A stretch of 8,572 nt of DNA from Halobacteriales archaeon (GTDB lineage: Archaea > Thermoplasmatota > SW-10-69-26 > JACQPN01 > JAIVGT01), in assembly GCA_020201485.1 (NCBI GenBank), contig JAIVGT010000213.1, positions 1 through 8,572 of the forward strand, given 5' to 3'. The notes under the pieces were generated by a model. That model searched no databases, was not told the origin of the DNA, and saw nothing but the letters and a program-made list of their open reading frames with translations. Shown here in pieces: positions 1 through 7,176 of this stretch. Every line of letters starts with the position of its first letter. Position 1 is the first letter of the stretch. The position numbers were made by a program, and so were the translations under genes.

Positions 1-359
1 ATGCTGTGGTGCTCGAACACGCTCGTCACCAGCGTGTCCCCCGGGCCGAGGCCGCGGAGCGGGCCGTGCTCCAAGCCGTGCGCCAGGAGATTCAGCGCGT
101 GCGTGCCGTTGCGCGCGAAGACGAGCCCGTCCGCATCCATCCCGAGCACGCCCGCGATGCCCCGCCGCGCCGCCTCGAAGCGCTCCGTAGCCTCGCTGCC
201 CGGGCCGTGCGCGCCGCGCTCCACGTTCGCGCCCACCTCCTCGTAGAACCCGCGCATGGCGTCGAGCACAGGAGCCGGCTTCAGGCTCGTCGCCGCGCTG
301 TCGAGGTAGGTGCAGCGCTGGAGCAGGGGCACCTGGGCGCGCAGGTCCTCGGGGCGCAC
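1..359 (-). CDS. Class V aminotransferase (SufS/CsdA-type cysteine desulfurase-like), N-terminal part, runs off the left edge
   Basis: This is the first 119 residues of a PLP-dependent fold-type I enzyme. The sequence shows the family's N-terminal signature in order: YLDSAATSLKP at about residues 18-28, NVERGAHGPGSEATERFEAAR at about 45-65 (like the NVHRGxHxLSxxAT segment of SufS), NGTHALNL at about 84-91, and VFEHHS at 114-119, where the His after Glu normally lies near PLP. The reading frame is closed by an in-frame TAA at 429-431, and the only ATG/GTG/TTG codon before the homology is GTG at 357-359, so that is the start. No clear ribosome binding site precedes it. The PLP lysine and the catalytic cysteine lie beyond the window, so cysteine desulfurase cannot be separated from related class V enzymes such as selenocysteine lyase or isopenicillin N epimerase-like proteins. 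It is transcribed away from the S66 peptidase gene. Confidence 0.85.
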   Translation of the reverse strand, partial: MRPEDLRAQVPLLQRCTYLDSAATSLKPAPVLDAMRGFYEEVGANVERGAHGPGSEATERFEAARRGIAGVLGMDADGLVFARNGTHALNLLAHGLEHGPLRGLGPGDTLVTSVFEHHS

Positions 360-455
360 GCGCCGGCAACATGCCGGCAGGCCATCAGGGTTGCTGCCGA
401 ACGGTCCCCGGCGGCGTGCCGCAACGTATTACCGAGCAGCCTCCGAGGCAGGCAA
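360..455. promoter_or_regulatory. Divergent intergenic region with likely promoters for both flanking genes
   Basis: These 96 bp separate the two divergent starts (GTG 359 minus, GTG 456 plus), so promoters for both should lie here. The only AT-leaning element is AACGTATTAC at about 423-432. On the plus strand it sits about 28 nt before GTG 456, a normal TATA distance for a leaderless transcript. Read on the minus strand it could serve the aminotransferase with a leader of about 40 nt. The identical blocks GCCGGC at 362-367 and 373-378 form an inverted repeat around a 5-nt spacer, directly before the aminotransferase start. Promoter assignment is inference; no strong BRE/TATA match is seen. 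Confidence 0.4.
445..448 (+). promoter_or_regulatory. Possible ribosome binding site for the S66 peptidase
   Basis: GAGG lies 7 nt before GTG 456 and supports that start over the TTG at 468, which has no such site. If the transcript is leaderless from the TATA-like element at about 423-432, this site would not be transcribed, so its role is uncertain. Confidence 0.4.
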
Positions 456-1523
456 GTGCAGGCAACCTTGCCGCCCCAGCTCCGCCCGGGCGACACCATC
501 GCCATCGTCGCGCCGAGCGCCCCGGCCTTCGGCCGCTGGCGGGCCCGCGCGCGCCGCGGCATCGACTTCCTCACGCAGATGGGCTACCGCGTCCGGCTCA
601 TGCCCCACGCCCGCGCCCGGTCCGGCCACCAGGCGGGCACGGCCCGGGAGCGCGCCGAGGACCTGAACCTCGCCTTCCGCGACCCGAGCGTCCGGCTCGT
701 GCTGAGCGCCATGGGCGGCTGGAACAGCAACGCGGTCTTGCCCCACCTCGACTACGACGCCCTGCGCGCCGACCCGAAGCTCGTCCAGGGCCACAGCGAC
801 GTCACCGCGCTCCTCCAGGCCGTGACGCTCGAGGCCGGCGTGGTCTCCATCCTCGGCCCGCAGCTCGTGCCGCACTTCGGCCGGCCGACCGGGCCGAACT
901 GGGACACCCTCGCCTGGTGGCTCCGCATCGCGGGGCACCCGACCGCGCCCGGCCCCATGCCGCACCCGGAGCTCGCCGAGTCCAGCTACCCGGGATGGGA
1001 GACCGTGCTCGACAGGCTCGGCCCGCAGCTCGCGCCGAACCCGCCGCGCGTCGCGCACCGCGCGCGCGCCGTCGAGGGCCGGCTCGTCGCCGGGAACCTG
1101 GTCACGCTCGAGGCCCTGGCCGGCACGCGCTTCTGGCCGCGGTTCGACGGGAGCATCCTGGCCTGGGAGGAGAAGGGCGAGCAGCTCGGGGCCATCGAGC
1201 GCAGCCTGGTCCATCTCCGGGAAGCGGGCGCGTTCGAAGGCCTGCGGGGCATGGCGGTGGGCAAGCCCTTCGACTGCCCGGGCACGGAAGGGCAAGCCCT
1301 GCAGGACATGCTGCTGCGCGTCACGCGCCGGTACGACTTCCCCATCCTCACCGGGCTCGACTTCGGCCACGGCGAGCCGTTCCTCAGCCTCCCGGTGGGC
1401 GCGCGCGCCGCCATCGACGACGATGCCAGCTTCCACCTCCTCGAGCCGGCGGTGCGCCTGCCCAGCCTGCCCGCGCAAGAGGCCCCGGCCAGCAGCGTGC
1501 CGGCGACGCTCATTCCACGATGA
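456..1523 (+). CDS. S66 family serine peptidase, MccF-like (LD-carboxypeptidase superfamily)
   Basis: A 355-residue protein from GTG 456. The frame is open much further upstream, but that part is only antisense to the neighbouring aminotransferase. Homology begins at LRPGDTIAIVAPSAP (about residues 9-23), typical of the S66 N-terminus. MGGWNSNAVLPHLDY (86-100) followed by DPKLVQGHSDVTALL (106-120) gives the nucleophile Ser114. ILAWEEKGE (234-242) gives Glu238, and LDFGHGEPFLSLPVG (301-315) gives His305. The GG-NSN motif, the PK before the nucleophile, and the Ser-Glu-His spacing (124 and 67) fit the MccF branch, which cleaves acyl-sulfamate or peptide-nucleotide antibiotics, better than LdcA, which cleaves the L,D bond of murein tetrapeptide. 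No signal peptide or membrane segment is visible, so it is probably cytoplasmic. The last roughly 25 residues are a Pro/Ala-rich tail. Its 3' end overlaps nusA tail to tail. The family is firm; the substrate is unknown. Confidence 0.87.
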   Translation: MQATLPPQLRPGDTIAIVAPSAPAFGRWRARARRGIDFLTQMGYRVRLMPHARARSGHQAGTARERAEDLNLAFRDPSVRLVLSAMGGWNSNAVLPHLDYDALRADPKLVQGHSDVTALLQAVTLEAGVVSILGPQLVPHFGRPTGPNWDTLAWWLRIAGHPTAPGPMPHPELAESSYPGWETVLDRLGPQLAPNPPRVAHRARAVEGRLVAGNLVTLEALAGTRFWPRFDGSILAWEEKGEQLGAIERSLVHLREAGAFEGLRGMAVGKPFDCPGTEGQALQDMLLRVTRRYDFPILTGLDFGHGEPFLSLPVGARAAIDDDASFHLLEPAVRLPSLPAQEAPASSVPATLIPR

Positions 1524-1935
1524 CGTCGTGCACGCCGTGGTGCCGCTTGGCCAGGGTCCGCGCGAGCTGCACGTTGCGCCCGCCGCGGCCGATGGCCCGG
1601 CCCTTGTCCCGCGCCGCGACGCGGACGCGCGCCTGCACCACGCCGTCGTTCCGCTCGTCGATCTCGATGGACTCGACCTCGTACTTGCGGAAGATGTTGG
1701 CGACGAACTTCTGCCGGTCCTCGCTGTAGCCGACGACCTCGACCTCCTTCTTCAGGATGTCTTTCAGCCGGCGCAGGTTCGCCGCCTGCTTGCCGATGGC
1801 CTTGCCCACGTCCTCCTCGGGCACGACGAAGACGAGGCGGTCCTCCTCCTCGAGGCAGTCCTTCACGCGCGCCCGGGTCACGTTCTCGAAGAGCGTAAAC
1901 AGGCGCAGCGTGTCGGCGTCGAGCTTGATCTCCAT
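1510..1935 (-). CDS. nusA: Archaeal NusA-type transcription factor, two KH domains
   Basis: A 141-residue protein, the usual size of archaeal NusA, which keeps only the KH pair of bacterial NusA and lacks the N-terminal polymerase-binding and S1 domains. KH1 runs from about residue 35 with the loop AIGKQAANLRRL (46-57). KH2 ends the protein with DKGRAIGRGGRNVQLAR (110-126), whose GRGG is a canonical GxxG RNA-binding loop, then KRHHGVHDVIVE. KH1 has GKQA where GxxG is expected, so its last glycine is missing. ATG 1933-1935 is chosen because the protein then begins MEIKLDADTLRLF, as in the family, and lies 2 nt after the L30e stop; the longer open frame upstream only overlaps L30e. No GGAGG is seen, so translation probably depends on re-initiation from L30e. 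It is the last visible gene of the operon and likely acts in elongation, termination or RNA binding. Confidence 0.93.
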   Translation of the reverse strand: MEIKLDADTLRLFTLFENVTRARVKDCLEEEDRLVFVVPEEDVGKAIGKQAANLRRLKDILKKEVEVVGYSEDRQKFVANIFRKYEVESIEIDERNDGVVQARVRVAARDKGRAIGRGGRNVQLARTLAKRHHGVHDVIVE

Positions 1936-1937
1936 GC

Positions 1938-2240
1938 TCAGCCGGACCGGGCCAGGGCGAGGATGTCGCTCTCGCCCGCCTCGAGCACGCTCAGCGCGGC
2001 CACGTTGAACGGCTTGCCGCAGGCCGGGCCGAGGTCGCCGTTGCTGCCCTCGAAGCGGTACAGGGGCACGTTGCGCTCCTTGGCGCGCTGCGTGATGCGC
2101 TCCCCCCACTCCCCGGGGGCGTTGTTGCTCACGACGATGAGCTTCGCCTTCCCGGTGTCGATGGCCTTCAACGTCTCCTTCGTGCCGAGCACGACCTTCC
2201 CGGTCTGCACGGCGGTCCTCAATGCGCGGTTCACGTCCAT
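1938..2240 (-). CDS. rpl30e: Large-subunit ribosomal protein L30e
   Basis: A 100-residue protein, the standard length for archaeal L30e, an RNA-binding component of the 50S subunit of the L7Ae/L30e/S12e/Gadd45 superfamily. Visible hallmarks are GKVVLGTKETLKAIDTGKAK (14-33), where GxKxTLKA starts the RNA-contacting helix, LIVVSNNAP (34-42) for the central strand and turn, and DLGPACGKPFNVAALSVLE (69-87), matching the xLGxxCGKPFxVxALxV signature, followed by SDILALARSG. It starts at ATG 2238-2240, preceded by a good ribosome binding site, 18 nt after rpoA2 and 2 nt before nusA. This placement between A'' and NusA is conserved in Euryarchaeota and supports co-transcription with the polymerase genes. 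Nothing odd is seen. Confidence 0.95.
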   Translation of the reverse strand: MDVNRALRTAVQTGKVVLGTKETLKAIDTGKAKLIVVSNNAPGEWGERITQRAKERNVPLYRFEGSNGDLGPACGKPFNVAALSVLEAGESDILALARSG

Positions 2241-2248
2241 GGTAAAGC

Positions 2249-2253
2249 CCTCC
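2249..2253 (-). promoter_or_regulatory. Ribosome binding site of rpl30e
   Basis: On the minus strand the 18-nt gap after the rpoA2 stop contains TGAGGAGGG. Its GGAGG core lies 8 nt before ATG 2240, a near-ideal Shine-Dalgarno match that fixes the L30e start and indicates leadered internal initiation. Confidence 0.75.
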
Positions 2254-2258
2254 TCAGC

Positions 2259-4316
2259 TCACAGCTTCTCAGGGTTGAATCCTTCGTCCGGAGGCGCTTC
2301 CCGCTCCTTGCGGCGCTTCTCCACCCCCGGCTCCTCGTTCGTGTCCTCGTGGCCCTCTTCGGGTTCCTCGGCCTCGTCGCCTTCCGCGGCCTCGACGATG
2401 GGGTTCCCGTCCGCGTCGAGCGGGATGCCTTCCGCGGCCTCGTCCAGGATCTCCGCCGGCTTCGGCATGACGTCCTCGGGGCGGATGATGCGTGCGCCCG
2501 CGAACGCGTTCGGCTTCATGACCAGCTGCACCGCCCCCGTGCCGAGCTGGACCGGCTGGCCGACGATGATGTTCTCCGCCACGCCCTCCAGGGGGTCGAC
2601 CTCGCCGATGACGCCCGCCTCGAGCAGGTGGTTCACCGTGATCTCGAACGCGGCGCGGGCGAGCACGCTGCTCTTCTCGCCGCTGATGCCGTGCCGGCCG
2701 ATGGCGCGGATGGTCCCGTCCACGGTCATCACGTCGCTGACGAGCATGAGGTGGCGCACGTCCACGGTCAGGCCCTGCTCGCTCAGCGTCTTGTACGCCT
2801 CGTTCATGATGGCGCGGCGCGCCGCCTCGATGCCCAGGACCTCCCAGATCTCGCGGAAGTTGTTCGTCGTGGTCTTGCTCGTGTCCACGCCGGTGATCTG
2901 CATGACCTTGGCCAGGTTGCTGCCCTCGGTGTAGATGACGTAGCCGTTGTAGTCGAAGCCGCTGCCATCCTTCTCCTTCTGCTTCTCCTCGCGGCGGATG
3001 ACGACGCGGGCGATGTCCGGGATGCCCTTGATGAGCGTGCGCTTCGCGTCGCTCGCCAAGGTCTGGAGCAGCTTGTAGCTCGGCTCGTTCGGCTTGATGA
3101 CGACCTTGCCGTCCTCGGTGGGCGTGACGCTGCCCGCCTTGAGCTTCTTCAGCTTGTCGGCGACCATGTCCACGCTGATGCCCTTCCGCCGGATCTTCTT
3201 CTCGTCGAAGCTGACCACGACCGTGAGCTGCCCGAGGTCGATGCCGATGGTGGCGATGTCGACGAGGTGCGTCGCCTCCATCTCGTTCGCCACCTGCTGG
3301 GCGCGCTCCGGGGAGCCGCGGAAGTCCTGCTCCAGGTAGCACTCCATCATGGGCGTGCTCGGCACGCGCCGCGCGTCCACGACCTCGATGAGGCGGGGCA
3401 GGCCCAACGTGACGTTGATCTCCGCCACGCCGGCGTAGTGGAAGGTGCGCATCGTCATCTGCGTGCCGGGCTCGCCGATGCTCTGCGCGCCCAGGATGCC
3501 GGCCGCCTCCGTGGGGTCGATGGTGTTGGCCTTGTACGCGGTCGCGACCTTCGCCAGCAGCGACTTGAGCTTGGCGTCGGTGACCTTCTGCGCCCGGCCT
3601 TCGACCTTCTCCACGAGCTCGAGCAGGATGCTCTCCGGCAGGTACAGGCCCGCTCCGCCGAGCAGGTGCCGGACCTTCTTCTCCAGCGGGCTCTGCTCGC
3701 GCCGCTCCTCCTCGTAGGTGGCGACGAACTCCAGCTCCTCGCTGGCGAGCGTGGCCTTCAGGACGGGGTCGTACTCGCCCACGACCTGCTTGATGGCCTC
3801 CGCGACCTGCTCGCCCAAGCTGGCGACATCGGCCAGCTCCTCGACGCTGGCCCGCTGCAGGTCGTAGATGTTCTTGTAGCCTGCTTCGACGAGCTGCTCC
3901 GCCTTGGCGCGTCCCACGCCCGGCAGCTCGGTAAAGACCTCGATGCTGTCCTCCTTCTCGATGACCTCGTCCTTCAGCGCCTCGGCCGCCTTCTCGTCGA
4001 TGCCCTCGATGCTCGTGAGCTCGGTGAGCGAGATGCGCTGCAGGTCCTTGATGGTCCGGACGCCGGCGGTGTAGAGGGCCCGGGCGCGCTCCTCGGTCAC
4101 GCCCTTGATGGTCTGGAGCTGCTCCAGCTGCTCCTTGTCCAGCTTCTCCTCCTTCGCCTTCGCCCCGCGCTTGATGGAGGTGGGTGTCTTGGCCGCGACC
4201 TTGACCGTCTTCGGGTCCTCGGGGAGGCGCGCCTTCGGCTTCTTCGGGGCCTTGGGCTTGGCCTCCTTCGGCTCCGCCGGCTTGGCTGCCGCCTTCTTCG
4301 CCTTCTTCTCGGCCAC
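2259..4316 (-). CDS. rpoA2: RNA polymerase subunit A'' with an N-terminal tandem helix-hairpin-helix extension
   Basis: A 685-residue protein, far above the roughly 390 usual for A''. Residues 1-60 are a Lys/Ala/Pro-rich tail with 18 lysines. Residues 67-123 and 128-183 are two HhH units ([18 protein letters not shown] and [18 protein letters not shown]). Residues 184-210 are a charged linker. The canonical A'' core then starts near 211 and runs to about 615. The trigger-loop region is at 274-313 ([20 protein letters not shown], then [20 protein letters not shown]). The jaw and cleft follow, and the clamp-side C-terminus includes [20 protein letters not shown] (533-552) and [12 protein letters not shown]. 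Residues 617-685 are an acidic, probably disordered tail. The start is GTG 4314-4316, 1 nt after the rpoA1 stop, with GGAGG 8 nt upstream. Together with A' it forms the equivalent of bacterial beta' or eukaryotic Rpb1. The frame is continuous from extension to core, so this is a true fusion. The function of the extension is unknown; HhH units generally bind DNA or protein. Confidence 0.96.
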   Translation of the reverse strand: MAEKKAKKAAAKPAEPKEAKPKAPKKPKARLPEDPKTVKVAAKTPTSIKRGAKAKEEKLDKEQLEQLQTIKGVTEERARALYTAGVRTIKDLQRISLTELTSIEGIDEKAAEALKDEVIEKEDSIEVFTELPGVGRAKAEQLVEAGYKNIYDLQRASVEELADVASLGEQVAEAIKQVVGEYDPVLKATLASEELEFVATYEEERREQSPLEKKVRHLLGGAGLYLPESILLELVEKVEGRAQKVTDAKLKSLLAKVATAYKANTIDPTEAAGILGAQSIGEPGTQMTMRTFHYAGVAEINVTLGLPRLIEVVDARRVPSTPMMECYLEQDFRGSPERAQQVANEMEATHLVDIATIGIDLGQLTVVVSFDEKKIRRKGISVDMVADKLKKLKAGSVTPTEDGKVVIKPNEPSYKLLQTLASDAKRTLIKGIPDIARVVIRREEKQKEKDGSGFDYNGYVIYTEGSNLAKVMQITGVDTSKTTTNNFREIWEVLGIEAARRAIMNEAYKTLSEQGLTVDVRHLMLVSDVMTVDGTIRAIGRHGISGEKSSVLARAAFEITVNHLLEAGVIGEVDPLEGVAENIIVGQPVQLGTGAVQLVMKPNAFAGARIIRPEDVMPKPAEILDEAAEGIPLDADGNPIVEAAEGDEAEEPEEGHEDTNEEPGVEKRRKEREAPPDEGFNPEKL
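3780..4109 (-). repeat. Internal duplication: two HhH units within rpoA2
   Basis: Codons for residues 70-118 (3963-4109) and 131-179 (3780-3926) align without gaps with about 20 of 49 identities by eye. The shared core is GV, A, L, AG, I, DLQR, S, EL, then AEA and K. The GACCTGCAGCG stretch encoding DLQR is identical in both copies, which points to a tandem domain duplication. The second hairpin of copy 2 (ASLGEQ) is less canonical than that of copy 1 (IEGIDEK). Confidence 0.8.
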
Positions 4317-4317
4317 G

Positions 4318-7176
4318 TCACTCGCCTCCGTACTCGATGTCCTCGTCGCCTTCGCTCATCTCGTCGAGCATGCTGCGCGTGAGCTCCACGTCCTCGCGGT
4401 CGTAGGTGCTCTTGCCGCGCGTCGTGCGCTCCGGCCCGACGTCGAGGTCCAGGGTCTCCTTGATGGCCTCGTTCACGTTGACCGCCTTGCCGCGCAGGCT
4501 GCGCGTCGGGTCCACGCCGTCCTCGCCGTACAGGAACTGGATGATCGTGCCGGCCGTGTTGCGCACCGTGCCGTCGTACTCGATCTTCAGGTCCTCCAGG
4601 GCGTTGATGAGCCGGCGCTGCATGTAGCCGCTGCGGCTCGTGCGCACCGCGGTGTCGACCAGGCCCTCGCGGCCGCCCATGCTGTGGAAGAAGTACTCCG
4701 TCGGGTTCAGGCCCGTCTTGTAGGAGCTCTTCACGAAGCCCTTGGCGTAGGCACCGAGGTCGCCGCGGCGGAAGTGCGGCAGGGTGCGCTGCTGGTAGCC
4801 GCGCCGGATGCGCTCGCCCCTCACGGCTTGCTGGCCCACGCTGCCGGCCATCTGGCTCAGGTTCAGCATGCTGCCGCGCGCGCCGGACTTCGCCATGATG
4901 ACCGCGCTGTTGTCCAGGCCGAGGTGCCGGCCGGCGATCTGCCCGGCCTGGTCACGGGCCCGGCCCAGCTCCTGCATGATCTGCAGCTCCAGGGTCTCCT
5001 CCATGGACCGCCCGGGCATCTGCTCCAGCATGCCCTCGTGGTAGGCGCGGACGAGGTCCTCGACCTTCTTCATCGCGTCCTCCAGGCGCTGGTTGATCTG
5101 GTCCCGGGCCTCCTGGGGGATGTCCTCGTCGTCGATGCCGGTGCTGAAGCCGCGGGTGGTGATGGCCCCGATGCACAGCTTCGTCACGTCGTCGATGAAC
5201 TGCCGGCCGGCGTCCGCGCCGTAGCGGCGGATGATCTTGTTCAGGATCTCGCCCTTGAACGCGCCGATGGCCTTCTCGTCGATGGGGCCGTGGACGAGCA
5301 CGCCGTCCTTGATGACGGTCATGCCCTGGTACGGGCAGGCCTCCGTGGGCTTGCCGCACTCCGCGCACGTGTTGCCCTCCCGCAGCTCGGGGTTGAAGCT
5401 GAGCGTGAGGTCCTCGGGCAGGACCTGGGCGAAGATCTGCTTCCCCGTCCAGTACTCGACCTTGCGCCCGTCGCGTTGCTCGACCCGGGCCGGCTCGCCG
5501 CGCATGGCCGTGATCCCGACCTTGCCCAGGATGCTCAGCGCCTTGCTCTTCTCGAATGCTGCGTCCTTGAAGGTCAGCAGGAACGCGCCGGTGATCTCGT
5601 CGTGGATGGCCCCGATGATGGGCCCGCCGAAGCGCGGGCTGAGGATGTGCTCCTGGACGCGCATCAGGATGCGCGCCTCGGCCCTCGCCTCCTCGCCCTG
5701 CAGCACGTGCAGGTTCATCTCGTCGCCGTCGAAGTCGGCGTTGTACGGCGGGCACACGCTGAGGTTCACGCGGAACGTCTTGCCCGGCATGACGCGCACC
5801 TCGTGCGCCATCATGCTCATGCGGTGCAGGCTGGGCTGCCGGTTGAACAGCACGATGTCCCCGTCCTGGAGGTGCCGCTCCACGATGGCCCCGGGCAGGA
5901 CGTGCAGCTGGCTGGCCAGCTCCGCGTTCTCCATGGTGACCTTGATGCGCCGGCCGTCCGAGCGGATGATGTAGTTCACGCCGGGCAGGTACTTGTCGCC
6001 CGGGCCGAGCGCCGGCTCCGGGCCGCGCTTCACCAGTTCGCGCGCCTGCTCGATGTTGTAGGGCGTGACCTTGATGGGCACGGTCAGCTCGCGCGCCGCC
6101 TCGATGGGCACGCCGACCTCGTTGATGCTGATGTTCGGGTCGGGGCTGATGACGGTGCGCGCGCTGAAGTTCACGCGCTTCCCGCTCAGGTTCGACCGGA
6201 AGCGGCCTTCCTTGCCCTTGAGGCGCTGGCTCAGCGTCTTCAGGGGCCGGCCGCTGCGGTGCCGGGCGGGCGGGATGCCGCTCGTCTGGTTGTCCATGTA
6301 CGTGGTGATGTGGTACTGCAGCAGCTCCCACAGGTCCTCGACGATGAGCTGCGGCGCTCCTGCATCGCGGTTCTCCTGCAGCCGCTGGTTGATGCGCAGC
6401 ACGTCGACGAGCTTGTGCGTGAGGTCGTCCTCGCTGCGCTCGCCGGATTCGAGCGTGATGCTCGGCCGCATCGTGACCGGCGGCACGGGCAGGACGGTGA
6501 GCACCATCCACTCCGGCCGCGCCACGGGCCTGTCCGTGAGGGGCACGCCGCCCAGCTCCACGGGGCGCGGGTTGATGCCGAGCAGCTCCAGCTCGTCGTT
6601 CGGGATCTTCTCCAGCCACTCCCGCACGTCCACCGGGGTGAGCTTGTGCCCCTCCTCGCGGAACGTGGTGGGCTTTTCGAAGTCGATCTTCTTCTGCGGC
6701 TCGTTGCAGGTCGGGCAGGTCCCGCCCGTCTTGTGCCCGCTGGCCGCCTTGATGACGACCTTGATGAAGTCGCTGACGTCCTCGCCGTTCTCCAGGCGGC
6801 GCTTGTACTCGCCCAGGTACTTGCGCGTCGTGTCCGCCGGAAGCAGCACGTGCCCGCACGCGCGGCACGTCGTGCGCAGGATGTTCTTGATGATCTTCGT
6901 GAAGCCCACGTGGATGACCGGCATCGCCAGGTCGATGTGCCCGAAGTGGCCAGGGCAGTCGCCCACCGTGCGGCCGCACGTCTTGCAGCGCAGGCCGGGC
7001 TCGATGACGCCCAGGCGCGGGTCCATGAGGCCCATCTCGATGGGGAACCCGTCGTCGTCGTAGGTGTCGGCGGTGATGATCTTCGTCGCCGACATCTCGC
7101 GCACCTCGGCCGGGCTGAGGAGGGCGAAGGCGATGGCGCCGATCTTCTTGGGCGTGGTCGGGAAGTCCATCATCAT
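4318..7176 (-). CDS. rpoA1: DNA-directed RNA polymerase subunit A'
   Basis: A 952-residue protein, slightly above the usual 870-900. It supplies the N-terminal two thirds of the largest polymerase subunit. In order: clamp-core zinc site Cys64, Cys67, Cys74 and His77 ([17 protein letters not shown]); second zinc site Cys104, Cys107 with Cys154, Cys157; the switch/rudder region with [20 protein letters not shown] (325-344); the catalytic loop [11 protein letters not shown] (478-488), whose Asp481, Asp483 and Asp485 bind the catalytic Mg; an extra Cys604-x2-Cys607-x6-Cys614 cluster before the pore/funnel; [20 protein letters not shown] (762-781); and the bridge helix [20 protein letters not shown] (822-841) running on to about 863. 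The start ATG 7174-7176 overlaps the rpoB stop as ATGA and has GGAGG 7 nt upstream. Two further in-frame ATGs follow at once, so the start could be 1 or 2 codons later. The open frame further upstream lies antisense-free inside rpoB and is not used. The C-terminus ends before the trigger loop, as in all split archaeal subunits. Confidence 0.97.
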   Translation of the reverse strand: MMMDFPTTPKKIGAIAFALLSPAEVREMSATKIITADTYDDDGFPIEMGLMDPRLGVIEPGLRCKTCGRTVGDCPGHFGHIDLAMPVIHVGFTKIIKNILRTTCRACGHVLLPADTTRKYLGEYKRRLENGEDVSDFIKVVIKAASGHKTGGTCPTCNEPQKKIDFEKPTTFREEGHKLTPVDVREWLEKIPNDELELLGINPRPVELGGVPLTDRPVARPEWMVLTVLPVPPVTMRPSITLESGERSEDDLTHKLVDVLRINQRLQENRDAGAPQLIVEDLWELLQYHITTYMDNQTSGIPPARHRSGRPLKTLSQRLKGKEGRFRSNLSGKRVNFSARTVISPDPNISINEVGVPIEAARELTVPIKVTPYNIEQARELVKRGPEPALGPGDKYLPGVNYIIRSDGRRIKVTMENAELASQLHVLPGAIVERHLQDGDIVLFNRQPSLHRMSMMAHEVRVMPGKTFRVNLSVCPPYNADFDGDEMNLHVLQGEEARAEARILMRVQEHILSPRFGGPIIGAIHDEITGAFLLTFKDAAFEKSKALSILGKVGITAMRGEPARVEQRDGRKVEYWTGKQIFAQVLPEDLTLSFNPELREGNTCAECGKPTEACPYQGMTVIKDGVLVHGPIDEKAIGAFKGEILNKIIRRYGADAGRQFIDDVTKLCIGAITTRGFSTGIDDEDIPQEARDQINQRLEDAMKKVEDLVRAYHEGMLEQMPGRSMEETLELQIMQELGRARDQAGQIAGRHLGLDNSAVIMAKSGARGSMLNLSQMAGSVGQQAVRGERIRRGYQQRTLPHFRRGDLGAYAKGFVKSSYKTGLNPTEYFFHSMGGREGLVDTAVRTSRSGYMQRRLINALEDLKIEYDGTVRNTAGTIIQFLYGEDGVDPTRSLRGKAVNVNEAIKETLDLDVGPERTTRGKSTYDREDVELTRSMLDEMSEGDEDIEYGGE
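4325..4329 (-). promoter_or_regulatory. Ribosome binding site deciding the rpoA2 GTG start
   Basis: GGAGG on the minus strand, inside the last codons of rpoA1 (Tyr-Gly-Gly-Glu), 8 nt before GTG 4316. It supports the long N-terminal extension of A'' being translated from this GTG rather than from an internal start near the classical A'' N-terminus. Confidence 0.75.

Noticed and set aside
6..455. A possible 150-residue N-terminal extension of the S66 peptidase
   Set aside because: This segment is exactly antisense to the conserved start of the class V aminotransferase, and S66 homology starts only after GTG 456.
429..1478. Minus-strand open frame of 349 codons opposite the S66 peptidase
   Set aside because: The active-site motifs on the plus strand make that strand certain. 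The antisense product is Arg/Ala/Glu/Gly-rich with no family signature.
1485..1503. CCGGC-N9-GCCGG hairpin near the converging 3' ends, as a terminator
   Set aside because: The stem is only 5 bp with a 9-nt loop, it lies inside coding sequence, and no T-run follows on either strand. Such stems are common by chance at this G+C.
1936..2109. Longer nusA form starting inside rpl30e
   Set aside because: The extra residues are an out-of-frame reading of rpl30e. The family N-terminus matches ATG 1935.
371..2934. Long plus-strand open frames at 371-1729 and 1423-2934
   Set aside because: The first is the wrong phase of the S66 gene and is Pro/Arg/Ala-rich. The second is antisense to nusA, rpl30e and the end of rpoA2. 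Neither shows a domain.
2349..4382. A 677-codon open frame on the plus strand opposite rpoA2
   Set aside because: Same artefact: composition dominated by Leu, Ala, Asp, Arg and Val, no recognisable domain, and a fully certain gene on the other strand.
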